Below, one piece after another: positions 12,101-20,483 of a stretch of DNA of 33,738 nucleotides. The notes under the pieces were generated by a model, which made no database searches, was not told where the DNA came from, and saw nothing but the letters and a program-made list of their open reading frames with translations. Every line of letters starts with the position of its first letter. Position 1 is the stretch's first letter. Origin of the DNA: Nemertoderma westbladi (taxonomy: Eukaryota; Xenacoelomorpha; Nemertodermatida; Nemertodermatidae); assembly GCA_032718475.1 (NCBI GenBank), contig JAUCBJ010002376.1, positions 1-33,738 on the forward strand, in the 5' to 3' direction. The position numbers and the translations under genes were made by a program.

Positions 12101-15100
12101 TCCGACCTAGGTGTACATACATATCGTCCAGTTTGAAAATGATCTGGATCCCCGACCTAGCTGTACATACATATCGTCCAGTTTGACAATGATCTGGATC
12201 TCCGACCTAGCTGTACATACATATCGTCCAGTTTGACAATGATCTGGATCCCCGACCTAGCTGTACATACATATCGTCCAGTTTGACAATGATCTGGATC
12301 CCCGACCTAGCTGTACATACATATCGTCCAGTTTGACAATTATCTGGATCCCCGACCTAGCTGTATACATACATATCGTCCAGTTTCACAATGATCTGGA
12401 TCTCCGACCTAGCTGTACATACATATCGTCCAGTTTGACAATGATCTGGATCCCCGACCTAGCTGTACATACATATCGTCCAGTTTGACAATGATCTGGA
12501 TCCCAGACCTAGCTGTATACATACATATCGTCCAGTTTGACAATGATCTGGATCTCCGACCTAGCTGTACATACATATCGTCCAGTTTGACAATGATCTG
12601 GATCTCCGACCTAGGTGTACAAACATATCGTCCAGTTTGACAATGATCTGGATCCCCGACCTAGCTGTACATACATATCGTCCAGTTTGACAATGATCTG
12701 GATCTCCGACCTAGCTGTACATACATATCGTCCAGTTTGACAATGATCTGGATCCCCGACCTAGCTGTATACATACATATCGTCCAGTTTCACAATGATC
12801 TAGATCTCCGACCTAGCTGTACATACATATCGTCCAGTTTGACAATGATCTGGATCCCAGACCTAGCTGTATACATACATATCGTCCAGTTTCACAATGA
12901 TCTGGATCTCCGACCTAGCTGTACATACATATCGTCCAGTTTAACAATGATCTGGATCTCCGACCTAGCTTTACATACATATCGTCCAGTTTGACAATGA
13001 TCTGGATCCCCGATCTAGCTGTACATACATATCGTCAAGTTTGACAATGATCTGGATCCCCGACCTAGGTGTACATACATATCGTCCAGTTTGAAAATGA
13101 TCTGGATCCCCGACCTAGCTGTACATACATATCGTCCAGTTTGACAATGATCTGGATCCCCGACCTAGCTGTATACATACATATCGTCCAGTTTCACAAT
13201 GATCTGGATCTCCGACCTAGCTGTACATACATATCGTCCAGTTTGACAATGATCTGGATCCCCGACCTAGCTGTATACATACATATCGTCCAGTTTCACA
13301 ATGATCTGGATCTCCGACCTAGCTGTACATACATATCGTCCAGTTTGACAATGATCTGGATCCCAGACCTAGCTGTATACATACATATCGTCCAGTTTCA
13401 CAATGATCTGGATCTCCGACCTAGCTGTACATACATATCGTCCAGTTTGACAATGATCTGGATCTCCGACCTAGGTGTACATACATATCGTCCAGTTTGA
13501 CAATGATCTGGATCCCCGACCTAGCTGTACATACATATTGTCCAGTTTGACAATGATCTGCATCTCCGACCTAGCTGTACATACATATCGTCCAGTTTGA
13601 CAATGATCTGGATCCCCGACCTAGCTGTATACATACATATCGTCCAGTTTCACAATGATCTAGATCTCCGACCTAGCTGTACATACATATCGTCCAGTTT
13701 GACAATGATCTGGATCCCAGACCTAGCTGTATACATACATATCGTCCAGTTTCACAATGATCTGGATCTCCGACCTAGCTGTACATACATATCGTCCAGT
13801 TTCACAATGATCTGGATCTCCGACCTAGCTGTACATACATATCGTCCAGTTTCACAATGATCTGGATCTCCGACCTAGCTTTACATACATATCGTCCAGT
13901 TTGACAATGATCTGGATCCCCGATCTAGCTGTACATACATATCGTCCAGTTTGACAATGATCTGGATCCCCGACCTTTGCTGTACATGTACATATCGTCC
14001 AGTTTCACAATGATCTGGATCTTGGACCTAGCTGTACATACATATCGTCCAGTTTGACAATGATATGGATCTCCGACCTAGCTTTACATACATATCGTCC
14101 AGTTTCACAATGATCTGGATCCCCGATCTAGCTGTACATACATGTCGTCCAGTTTCACAATGATCTGGATCTTGGACCTAGCTGTACATACATATCGTCC
14201 AGTTTGACAATGATCTGGATCTCGGACCTAGCTCTGTACATACATATTGCCTCCCGATTTATTAGATGTTCACTCACCAACAACGTTTAAAGGAATGCCG
14301 TTCACAGGGGGGGCCGGTGGATTATCGCATCCTCGTATGCATCTATAGTTAGGCATTGTATTCCATTTACCTCCTGTGTCAATAAATTATTTATTACATA
14401 CTACCGCCGTTAGTACTCACTCCCACATATTCCTCATACTCTTACAATAACTCATTACCTACAACTCGTCAGCAAATCGTAATCCGAAATTAATTAATTA
14501 ACTGTTGCGAGTGAGTAATGTATGCATGATAAAGGCTAAACTAAAAAACATTTATAATTACCTTCCATACATTCCAAAACAACGGGTGCCCCAGTTGATA
14601 CATGATATCCCCGGGTGCAACCATACAATAGTTTCTCCCCCACCACGAGGTCTTTCGACTTTGGGACAACAGACATGATGTAAGCATTAGGGTCTGTGAC
14701 TGGCGGCGCCTCACCACATTGCTGACCACACTTTCCTGTAAATCAAGGAATATTAAACAATTACTTTGTTGAGGTCCGCACCACCTCCAGGTGTTGCGGA
14801 CAAATTCGACCTATTAACTTTAAATATTTTTCCTTTGTCGGAATTGTCCAGGTTATTATTATTACATTTTTAGATGTGGAGGTAACCCAATTTGTAAAAA
14901 TTATTAAAACTTACCTTATGCCGATAGTATTGATACTGATATATTAATGTATCATGTCTACAACGCCTTAACGAAATTATTTAGCTACTATATTCTAAAG
15001 AATCACGATTTAATTCAGCCAATCATTTTGCAAGATAAAGCAAGCTGGCTTATTAGTTACACTGAGTAGTGCCTGCCTCATGTCCTATAGATGTAATTAC

Positions 15101-15311
15101 CCATTGCCAAATCAATCGCTTAAAACTACAATTATTGTAAATACAAACCCAAAGCGCACAATACAACTCTGAGTAACGTGTCTAGTGAATCATAAATAAA
15201 CTCATCAGGTTTTCCAGGTTTGTCTCCTACAACCAGTTCTTCTTCTCCTTTAACTTTACAACTACAGATTAATAAAATTAATACTCCAATTAATATTCGT
15301 AATTGCATCAT
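28..15311 (-). CDS. Secreted sushi/CCP-domain protein, multi-exon, partial
   Basis: Spliced gene model on the minus strand, assembled by eye. Exons in transcript order are about 15311-15149 (signal peptide), 14735-14562, 14373-14278, 658-528 and 168-28, and the gene continues past the left edge. Each internal exon has AG and GT borders and the phases agree (1-1, 1-1, 1-0, 0-0). The joined frame gives two complete CCP (complement control protein, sushi) modules, each with four Cys and the Trp before the fourth Cys, then the first two Cys of a third. Linkers between modules are 3 and 8 residues, as is usual. CCP modules are extracellular protein-binding folds found in complement regulators, adhesion proteins and receptors; which of these it is cannot be told. 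The 13.6-kb third intron contains a MYB gene, a satellite and several transposons. No further CCP exon was recognised inside that intron, and joining its flanking exons directly already gives a module of normal length. Confidence 0.82.
528..658 (-). CDS. CCP gene exon: second half of second sushi module
   Basis: This 131-bp exon has a strong acceptor (TTTTACTTTTAG, AG at 660-659) and donor (CAG|GTAAGA, GT at 527-526). It starts with two bases of a split codon (phase 1) and ends in phase 0. The peptide includes [12 protein letters not shown], then TVCTQNGW, then KYTC. These are the second, third and fourth Cys and the conserved Trp of a CCP module. It joins in frame to exon 14278-14373, which supplies the first Cys, and to exon 28-168 downstream. 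Confidence 0.82.
681..775 (+). repeat. Dispersed repeat fragment shared with the 18.0-kb MITE
   Basis: The stretch AGTTTTCTTCGGCCGTTAGG followed by a CGG-rich gap, then CGGTCCCCCCA and a GAGGA block, recurs in the same order and orientation at 18032-18110. The second copy lies inside a hAT-like element. This copy has no clear terminal inverted repeats, so it is probably a decayed relative of that family. Confidence 0.5.
776..2039. other. Intron sequence of the CCP gene, AT-rich
   Basis: No coding pattern was recognised. It contains A/T runs, a short palindrome CTGGCC-CA-GGCCAG near 860, and scattered short ORFs without recognisable content. It is interpreted as part of the large intron of the minus-strand CCP gene. 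Confidence 0.5.
2040..2215 (-). repeat. tRNA-type SINE with a cephalopod-SINE-like core
   Basis: Read on the minus strand, a Pol III B-box-like GGTTCGAACC (2209-2200) is followed by CCCCGCCATGGTCAACTCAG. Next come CTTTTATCCCCTGCAGGGTC and GATAAAATGAGTACCCAGTT (to about 2142). The order of B box, CAACTCAGCCTTT, GGGTCGATAAAAT-AGTACC and CAGTT is the pattern I recall for the conserved central domain of squid and octopus SINEs and related invertebrate elements. The tRNA part does not fold cleanly and no A box was found, so this is a decayed SINE rather than a tRNA gene. The borders are approximate. Confidence 0.55.
2216..2960. other. Intron sequence, no recognised feature
   Basis: AT-rich, with several TACCGGTA and TACTGTA words. 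No gene, tandem repeat or terminal inverted repeats were seen. It is part of the CCP gene's long intron. Confidence 0.5.
2965..4940 (+). mobile_element. RTE-like LINE fragment, split by a DNA transposon
   Basis: Degenerate non-LTR retrotransposon on the plus strand, in two parts (about 2965-3544 and 4397-4940). The first part encodes the linker after the endonuclease, with [20 protein letters not shown] and later [11 protein letters not shown] in broken frames. The second part encodes reverse transcriptase: the [15 protein letters not shown] segment, then [21 protein letters not shown], then the motif-A block [13 protein letters not shown] with its catalytic Asp. A block between NKGNLT and ENWFRKG is missing, and the copy ends soon after motif A. 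It is dead. A second copy of the same family lies inverted at 20484-20905. RTE is inferred from the RT wording; a related clade is possible. Confidence 0.8.
3545..4396. mobile_element. hAT-like non-autonomous transposon inserted in the LINE
   Basis: A perfect 13-bp terminal inverted repeat, CAGGGACGGATTA at the left (3545-3557) and TAATCCGTCCCTG at the right (4384-4396), bounds 852 bp with no transposase. The flanking 8-mers CATTTACA (3537-3544) and CATTGACA (4397-4404) match at 7 of 8 positions, as for a hAT target-site duplication. Removing the element and one duplication restores the LINE sequence. Both ends carry GGGCCCCCGGCAG just inside the termini, and a 16-C tract lies at 4367-4382. 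Confidence 0.85.
5205..7433 (+). CDS. Three-repeat (R1R2R3) MYB transcription factor, intronless
   Basis: 742 residues in one exon. Residues 110-268 are three MYB repeats with all nine core tryptophans: W111, W131, W150 (R1), W174, W194, W213 (R2) and W226, W245, W264 (R3). R2 has [15 protein letters not shown] and R3 has [16 protein letters not shown], the signature of animal A/B/C-MYB, which bind the MYB site in DNA and drive cell-cycle or differentiation genes. Residues 42-79 are decapeptide repeats built on G-D-A-F-T-D. The C-terminal half has no transactivation or negative-regulatory domain I recognise; residues about 440-510 are rich in E-P-x-S repeats. Animal MYB genes normally have many introns, so this looks like an old retrocopy that has kept an open frame. 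The start is the first in-frame ATG, with G at +4. It lies antisense inside the long intron of the CCP gene. Confidence 0.93.
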   Translation: MDDKECSIFKSPFSAKSTFWNDTTCPCDFSSPTGELIWSAYGDAFTDAAGPAFTDATGDVFTDKAGDAFTETSGDAFTDLGCKAENGVTSGALDSETSATESTIAHRSCRWSSASDATLKRLVTKYGYQCWNRVAKGFKNRSARSCHERWRKLKRDEAICKKRTIKSKFGNGNWTKEEDDKVVELVRKYGPRRWTLICKYITGRVGKQCRERWHNHLNPELKKAKWSLAEDRIIYYAHKKFGNKWADIAKLLPGRTDNAIKNHWNSTLQRLLEEGGCTMNDRLPDPQPSPFTCNDVINISGEELEELEPIAIIMSDDGRHIPVLKKVNFESHLGEEFCDPENFDSFINEISTTKSKFYAMEPLSPTKESVSEIIPSEPQLISNDQHSQYEADHEQISQGSSYRPILNNSTSNGINWQYAESFRNENGLPLYDPIPPLNTLSEPLSDQEPLCEPFSQQGPFFEPISHFASFYEPAPHYEPFSQQEHIYEPIYNQGTSSAQGYHNGQLPDLGVLHGYLPNHGPLQGQTYGPLTQPVPQDGPFNYSAFQGRSMSKPLSPSLSYDPRFKKISTSQPVLPNELPTMPVSPTFYLRCPIETVAKEKPFSEISTSGQDNTSYSSVMSQPKAHQYIESPVVNRPSEEINRKPLPMFKFKGCSRKDWNASNRVCMTYNSTGNHVPGEWAYKPRKYYSCNDNVWNKRGSKKDSKFSPSLVLRGRSYNSEVLKLPVLKLETYIQNKTTKPKRT
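7510..7515 (+). terminator. Polyadenylation signal of the MYB gene
   Basis: AATAAA lies 77 bases after the TAG stop (7431-7433), a normal distance for a short 3' UTR. No genomic poly(A) tract follows it, so a retrocopy origin is not directly shown. Confidence 0.55.
7516..8472. other. AT-rich intron sequence
   Basis: Long T and A runs near 7790-7920 and 8100-8190, an (AAT)n run near 8175, and a repeated word AACGTACTACAGTTGT at about 8090 and 8227. The small ORFs here are by-products of T-runs. No gene was recognised. Confidence 0.5.
8473..10193. mobile_element. Fold-back (long-TIR) DNA transposon, non-autonomous
   Basis: The left arm (8473-8752 plus 9411-9608) and the right arm (9791-10193) are inverted copies of each other over several hundred bases, separated by a 182-bp loop. 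Shared blocks include GTTACCCCTTATTCGATTGT, AATCTCAATCATTT-ACACGT and GTCTT-CGC-TCTTTTGACAC. The outer ends are CAATAGGGTTTGTGCGC and its near complement. The flanking 8-mers TGGTAGTT (8465-8472) and TAGCAGTT (10194-10201) agree at 6 of 8 positions, a plausible 8-bp target duplication. No transposase was found. The superfamily is unclear; hAT- or P-like is suggested only by the 8-bp duplication. Confidence 0.78.
8753..9410. mobile_element. Insertion inside the left arm of the fold-back element
   Basis: The left arm is interrupted here relative to the right arm. The interruption is bounded by TGATTCAA (8745-8752) and TGAATCAA (9411-9418), matching at 7 of 8 positions. Joining the arm across the gap restores alignment with the right arm (CGAT-GATTC-AATACACATT). 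The inserted 658 bp has no obvious terminal inverted repeats or coding content, so its class is unknown. Confidence 0.6.
10202..10774. other. AT-rich intron sequence between transposon and satellite
   Basis: Two short plus-strand ORFs (78 and 71 codons) are rich in F, Y, I and V, as expected of T-rich DNA. No motif, start context or splice logic supports them. Nothing else was recognised. Confidence 0.5.
10775..14249 (+). repeat. Satellite array of 50/52-bp monomers with higher-order repeats
   Basis: About 69 head-to-tail monomers over 3.47 kb. The basic unit is 50 bp, with sub-blocks GATCTGGATCTCCGACCTAG, CTGTACATACATATCGTCCA and GTTTGACAAT. A 52-bp variant has TGTATACATACAT. The two often alternate to give a 102-bp dimer, with GTTTCACAAT and GTTTGACAAT also alternating. 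Marker variants recur at longer spacing: GATCTAGATC occurs at 11835, 12797 and 13657, and whole variant orders repeat at 962 and 860 bp. A few units near 13970-14230 are more divergent, as expected at an array edge. The array lies in the long intron of the CCP gene, starting 28 bp downstream (in transcript sense) of exon 14278-14373. Confidence 0.97.
14278..14373 (-). CDS. CCP gene exon: end of first and start of second sushi module
   Basis: A 96-bp exon in phase 1-1. The acceptor is TTATTGACACAG (AG at 14375-14374), and the donor is a full-consensus GTTG|GTGAGT (GT at 14277-14276). The peptide [10 protein letters not shown] gives the Trp and fourth Cys of module 1, a three-residue linker follows, then [17 protein letters not shown] starts module 2. 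It joins upstream to exon 14562-14735 and downstream across 13.6 kb to exon 528-658, with a shared Ala codon at the junction. Confidence 0.82.
14562..14735 (-). CDS. CCP gene exon: main part of first sushi module
   Basis: A 174-bp exon in phase 1-1, the usual arrangement for shuffled CCP exons. The acceptor is TTGATTTACAG (AG at 14737-14736) and the donor is GAAG|GTAATT. The peptide contains [19 protein letters not shown], then [19 protein letters not shown] and VVLECMEG, which gives the first, second and third Cys of a CCP module. A 62-codon ORF in another frame overlaps this exon and is spurious. Confidence 0.85.
15149..15311 (-). CDS. CCP gene exon: start codon and signal peptide
   Basis: The ORF from the ATG at 15311 begins [18 protein letters not shown], a classic signal peptide, followed by a short acidic segment ([18 protein letters not shown]). 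An acceptor-like TTTTTTTGATTTAG lies about 35 bases before the ATG. The 3' end is inferred: the only usable in-frame phase-1 donor compatible with the next exon is G|GTTTGT at 15149/15148, which is weak. Read on without splicing, the frame stops at 15134-15132. The exon supplies secretion for the CCP protein. Confidence 0.6.
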
Positions 15312-15654
15312 TTTTCCCCCTACTATCCTAGCTACAACTAAATCAAAAAAATATTTCTTTTAGTAAAAATTAAAATTAAAAAAATAATAATTTAATAAAG
15401 TTTCCAGAATAATGTACCTTAGCAATTGAATAACTAGGCCCAATGTAATTTACATTAGTATTTAGTACAATGATTAATTGTATTTATTTGGGATAATATT
15501 CTTAATTTGATGAATTTCAGCACTAAAATTATCATTACTTTTTTTGTATTATTATTAATTACTCTCTTAATTTATTAGTTAATTAAGTAACCCTTAAAAG
15601 GCTTGCTAGTAGGTATGTAAATCCAACACAAACTAAAAAGCAAGATCAACTTAC

Positions 15655-15760
15655 CATTGTCCTTTTCCGGAAGAGACAGGAAGCTGTGGCCATATTGCGG
15701 ATTGAACGAGATCAACAGTTCATTGCGCCGTAAGACAATTCCTTACCCATTTCCGCTCTA
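15655..15760 (-). other. Possible 5' non-coding exon of the CCP gene
   Basis: A strong donor, ACAATG|GTAAGT (GT at 15654-15653), closes a stretch with no long ORF. It lies 344 bases upstream of the signal-peptide ATG, beyond an acceptor-like site near 15346. It is read as a leader exon. Its 5' end and promoter are not visible to me. Confidence 0.4.
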
Positions 15761-16180
15761 CTATTGAACGGCGCAGTCTTCCTTACATAATATTGGTTTA
15801 AACCAACAATAAAGAAACAAGGGGATGCATGAGGATGGGGGTGTGGGGAAATCCCATCACGCAAATTAATATATTTTATCAGTGAATTAACAATGTTAAT
15901 TGTCAATAGGGGAAGGAGCAGATTGCAATATGAAATTCGAACTAACCAGAACAATAATTTAATTTTTCAGTTTATTCAGCTGTTTTGCATCGAATTTCTC
16001 CTAGAGAGGGATGAATTTTGGTTGCCTCAAGAGTCCCCCCCCCCCCCCCCCCTGATTCACAGTGAACCAACCGGATCAAAGAATTTATGTCATTATGTTC
16101 GAGTGAGATAGATTAGTCATAACATATATTAAATGCCGCACCAAAGCAGTGCATTACGTTTAATGAATATTAAATTAAGT
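15761..16180. other. Region upstream of the CCP gene; poly-C tract
   Basis: Holds 18 consecutive C at 16035-16052 and short unsupported ORFs. It may contain the CCP gene promoter, but no motif is convincing. Confidence 0.4.
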
Positions 16181-16333
16181 GTTCAGAAGTGAAAGAATGG
16201 ACCTTGAACCAGCACAGGGCCGTTTCGGGTTACCTTTACCAACAGTGCAGCAAGACGGTACTTCCCAAACCCGACCATCACAGCACTGGTTCGAATCCTG
16301 ACGTCATCCTCCCATATTTTTTCACTTCTGAAC
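16181..16333. mobile_element. Small 153-bp inverted-repeat element (MITE-like)
   Basis: The left end GTTCAGAAGTGAAAGAATGG is mirrored at the right end (16313-16333) by a near complement finishing TTCACTTCTGAAC. Inside is GGTTCGAATCC (16288-16298), a Pol III B-box-like word, but no A box or T-arm pairing was seen. No clean target duplication was found. Confidence 0.5.
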
Positions 16334-17872
16334 AATTCAAACTTCTTATCGAAACTCAACCCTAATTTATAAGGTAATTAAAGTAAGTTAAACTTAAAAT
16401 ATTAAAATTTTCGCTTGTCATGGAAATTCGATTATACAAAAAACATCCAAACCAGTGTTAATAAACACTGTAACTTTGTAACTTATCACACATTTCGGAA
16501 TTCAATTAAGCACATAATTTTCTTTACATTTGCAGTATGTAAATTGGAGAAAGGATAGTTTTGTTCTCGTAAATTTTTGTGAAATTTTCACATTCCAAAT
16601 CAAAGATTTCACAGTCCAAAATCAAAGTTTCACACTCATTTTCAAACTGTATTTTTCACATATTAATAGGTTTATTCAGTTCCACACAATAACATAATAT
16701 TTAATTAATTAAATTGTAAAAAACCAAGTTGCTAATGCATTTCATAAGGGGTGGGATCAATATAAATAAACACTAAGGTTCTGTAACAGTTGGTGGGACC
16801 ACTTGAATATGTCTGTAGTAAAGGGGTTCCTAGTTGTAGTTTAAAGTAAAAAAAATGTTTTTTGAGATTCAGACCCAGCACGATCTTCGCAACAAAAAAC
16901 AGGGTGGCCTTAATTTTCCATCGTTGCAAGCATTAAATTGTATTCTAAAATTAATGACTCATTTAAGATACATTGTTAGTTTGATATTAATTTGTCGAGG
17001 TTGATATTGTTTATTGTTTGTGTTGATATTTTAGAATTATCAACTAGACCGACAAACTCCATTTCAGAGTTTCACATTCAATTCGAAAAGTTTCACATTG
17101 ATTTTCACTCCAAAATTAAAATAAACCTGATGGGGAGTTAATTAGAAATTAAAATGATAACATGGTAATAACCAGTTTCACATTTATAACTGAAAACTTG
17201 TGAATTGAATATTCCGGTCCCGAGAATGGCCAACCATCTAATCGTTTAAATATTTAATTTCATGATCCTCACATTATTATTCGATTGCTACAAGAAACCA
17301 ATGATATATAATAACGTAAATATGTTTCTTCATCTTGACAACATGGATATATTACATAAACTACAGTATGCACTTGCAGCACCAAACATTAACAGTTAAT
17401 CAATTATATTACATTATAACCAAACCACTAAACATTAGCCTATAATAAAGATAATCAAATTGTAACGTAATGAGACGTCATGGACTCATGGGATGGGACA
17501 GCAGTAATTCCAGCACGTGGTAGAGGGGAAAATTATGACATTTTGAATGCAGCGTAATAGATGTGGTGCGTGGTACTCAGTACTCACTGAGTAGTATAAC
17601 TTTATTTACTTACATACACCAATAAGCCATACGCGCGCACATATTTGTAACTTTCTCGGCAAGAAAAAATCATTCACTTTCAAAATTATTAATTTACACA
17701 TCAGCATTCCAAACACACAATAAGTAGCAACGAGTCAACATAATTTATCCTTGCTCAAGCCTAAGCGGTAGGGCACGTTAGGTAAGTACTTAACAAAATA
17801 AATCGTAAATATATAATACATCGTTCAATACTACACTACATCTCCTGCCACCATTTACTAAATAGAGATATA
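16334..17872. other. AT-rich intergenic DNA with TTTCACA words
   Basis: TTTCACA and its neighbours recur at 16580-16660 and 17070-17185, suggesting a decayed short repeat. No gene was recognised. One ORF on the minus strand (16732-16929) has no supporting pattern. Confidence 0.45.
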
Positions 17873-18240
17873 CAGAGACGGATTTAGGAATAGGCCAACC
17901 AGGGCATGGCCGCTAGGGCCTCTCAGAACTAGAGGGTCCGTCCCCCTCACACAAAACTGCTATGGCAGTCTGACCTTGTAGATTACAAACATTTAAAAAT
18001 CGCATTCTTATCTTAATATAATCATAAAGTTAAGTTTTCTTCGGCCGTTAGGCCCGGAATCACCAGTTCGGTCCCCCCACAACTATTATACTCCCAAGAG
18101 GATTGGCAGAAATTGGAAATTATTTATGAAAGTGCCATACAAATATTGAAAAATTTGCCTTGACCCTAGCCCTAAAAATTTAAAACAAATTCACGTAAAC
18201 AATCAAATACCCTGAGCCCCACAACCTAAATCCGACCCTG
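17873..18240. mobile_element. hAT-like MITE, 368 bp
   Basis: The left terminus CAGAGACGGATTTAGG (17873-17888) and right terminus CCTAAATCCGACCCTG (18225-18240) are inverted repeats matching at 14 of 16 positions, similar to the termini of the 3545-4396 element. The flanking 8-mers GAGATATA and GAGAATTA match at 6 of 8 positions. It contains the CTTCGGCCGTTAGGCC block also found at 681-775. It lies just downstream of the ferritin gene's 3' end. Confidence 0.7.
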
Positions 18241-18393
18241 GAGAATTAGGTCTAAAAGTAGAAATCGCTTCCAAAACAGAACTTCAGAAGCAACCTATAT
18301 ATTTTATATATCGCTACTTATAATATTTAAAGAACTTGTGACCTCGCGCAGCACAAACACGCCTAAACCTGTAAACTCCGGTAACGGTACTTA

Positions 18394-18915
18394 TTATTCC
18401 CCACCTTCCAGAGTCTCATGATCGAAGAGGTACTCTCCAAGTCCTCCTTTGACTCGTTTAAGATTGGTAATGTGGTTGGAAATCTGCTTAATCGAGTCCA
18501 CCTGCTCCTCTAGAAACGGATCCTCGATAAAATCACAGAACTGAGCGTCCCCGTGGCTTCCGGCGGTGGCATGCAACGCCAGTAACGACGCGTTCACTTT
18601 CTTCTCCAACTCCAGCGCGGATTGCATCGCATCCAAGCCGCTTCCCCACTCGTCCTTCGACGGTTTAACGACATCCGTCAGCACTACCCGACCGCCCCGA
18701 AGGTTCTGATAGTTCATAAACTTCTGGGCGTGGTCCCTCTCCTCCTGCGATTGGTGTTTAAAGTATTTGCTGAATCCCGGTAAGGCAACGTCGTCTCGGT
18801 CGAAGTAAACACTCATCGACTGGTAAACGTAACTCGCGTGGAGTTCGAGGTTTATTTGTTCGTTGAGTTTATTTTCCGATTCTTCGTGAAAGTTTTGTTT
18901 GCATTGCGACTCCAT
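18394..18915 (-). CDS. Ferritin, H-type, ferroxidase-competent, intronless
   Basis: 173 residues, full length for a cytosolic ferritin subunit, which assembles into the 24-mer iron-storage shell and oxidises Fe(II). All ferroxidase-centre residues are present with a constant offset of 3 from human H numbering: E24, Y31, E58, E59, H62, E104 and Q138. The motifs QSQEERDHAQKFM, ALELEKKVNASLLALH and FIEDPFLEEQV are in family order, and a GLGEYLFDHETL tail follows. There is no signal or mitochondrial leader, so it is cytosolic. Two stops follow in tandem. Animal ferritin genes usually have introns, and this one has none in the coding region, so it may be a retrocopy with an intact frame. No CAGUGN iron-responsive stem-loop was found in the 230 bases upstream of the ATG. 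Confidence 0.95.
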   Translation of the reverse strand: MESQCKQNFHEESENKLNEQINLELHASYVYQSMSVYFDRDDVALPGFSKYFKHQSQEERDHAQKFMNYQNLRGGRVVLTDVVKPSKDEWGSGLDAMQSALELEKKVNASLLALHATAGSHGDAQFCDFIEDPFLEEQVDSIKQISNHITNLKRVKGGLGEYLFDHETLEGGE

Positions 18916-20483
18916 GATTGATGATGCTTGAGCCTGTGATGGTGACGTGCTAATGATATCACAATAGGCCTACAGGCAGTACAGGCTACCGGTACAGCAA
19001 TAAACAATAAAATAAAAAATCACGAAGAGACTTCAACCTGACAAAGTAAGCCGGTAACTTTCAAACAGTCAATCTACAATCACCTATCCCTGTATCCCTG
19101 CTATTTGCTATTGGTGGCCGAGATTGTAGATGGAATACCTACTGCACTGTTATGTCAGGTCAGTATGTTCTGATGTTCCGATATCTATCAGTCAGTCAGT
19201 CTATTGGGTACCTCCAGCTCCAGACAGCCAGAAGAACTTATTTTTGAAGGTCGTCGACTCTGCACTCTGGGAATTCGAAACACCAGAGTCAGTTGGAGTT
19301 TATGACGGTATTACTATATTAGTACCGGTACGTTTGAACGACACTAGTACAGTAGTCTGGTAGTAGACTAGCCAAACAATCCTGAAATCAGATAAAAACT
19401 ATAAAAATTGGTAGGCCTACTGGTAAAGCAGTATTGTTCGCCATCTTGAGGACAATGCGAATATTGTCTTAAATTACTGTATTACAGTATTATATTGTAA
19501 TTGTATTATACTAGAAAAAACTACTACTGTATTTACTGTATTGGGCAGTATATATCAGGCCTGTATTCCATGGACCAACAGTACATAGGCCCTACAGCCC
19601 TACGGAAAAATATGGAAATATTTTTCCGCGGTCTTCTGCGTTTGTAAAATCAACGAATAAATTTTCCCTAATTACTACCTACTCTGTACACGACCGTGCA
19701 GCTGGGGTTATTGAAGTTTATTGCATTTTATTAGCATACATTATTCCAGTAGATTATAGTCTTGGAGCCACAACATTAACCACCAGGCAGCCAGGAAATA
19801 TGAATAATTTTAGAATCTTTAATCTCGCCAAATACACAGTCTGACAGTACATAGTTCAATCAAACGTACATTTTCCTAAAAATGGTCGAAATCAACCTAC
19901 AGTACACATCGTACTGTACAACGTTACCCCGTGAGATAGTGCGTCGTAATTCAGTGATAAAGACCCCAGGCCATGATTCAGATTGTGGCAGGGCAGACCC
20001 TAGGCAATTACTCTGTTGCTTTATATGAGGCCCGTTATTCAAATTCGTTTCAAATTTTTCGGGGCAGTGTTAGGGTTATCGCTAATTTTTAAATATTTTT
20101 CCTGCCAGGCACTTTCATAAATGACAATTAACATAAAAAAGCTATAGTTCTAGAACTTTTTTTTAAAAAATAACAAAAACTAGATAGTATAAAAATTTGG
20201 AGGAGGGTGTGCCAAAAACACAGTACAGTACAGCAGTAGTACCGATTGGGGAGTAAGTGTCAGTGGCATGATGGAGAATGCGAAATGAAATGAGAGATAC
20301 TGAACCGGTATGACTACAGTATGACAAGGGTTTCATAAGATCGTGGTAATATTTTGTCGTGCAAAGGTTATAGGTAAAGGTAATAATAGCTAGCCCATTA
20401 CACCGTAACTAGTTTTATCAATATAAAATGTTATTTTGGACCAAAAATCAGTAAAATAAGTAATCTAAAGGCAGAATTCATGA
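18916..20483. other. Intergenic region rich in TACTGTA and ACCGGT words
   Basis: Presumably includes the ferritin promoter, though no TATA box or iron-responsive element is clear. It holds dense CAGTA/TACTGTA words (19470-19560, 20215-20240) and TAGGCCTAC near 18966 and 19411. A plus-strand ORF at 19130-19363 and a minus-strand one at 19860-20042 show no recognisable domains. Confidence 0.45.

Noticed and set aside
11421-13860. ORFs of 69-143 codons repeating [20 protein letters not shown]
   Set aside because: They are frames left open by the 102-bp satellite dimer, which is exactly 34 codons. There is no domain, start context or independent support.
10775-14249. CRISPR-like array
   Set aside because: The repeats are head-to-tail without unique spacers, and the setting is eukaryotic. 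It is a satellite.
14541-14729. Minus-strand 62-codon ORF
   Set aside because: It is the wrong frame of a real CCP exon and reads through that exon's splice donor.
14914-14990. Possible extra CCP-gene exon ending at a GTAAGT donor
   Set aside because: The donor is good, but the only open frame is about 14 codons with no CCP pattern and a phase that does not match the next exon.
16230-16320. tRNA gene at GGTTCGAATCC
   Set aside because: The B-box-like word stands alone: stem pairing fails and no A box is present.
19130-19363. 77-codon plus-strand ORF upstream of ferritin
   Set aside because: No recognisable domain, and the sequence holds the same TACTGTA/ACCGGT words as the surrounding intergenic DNA.
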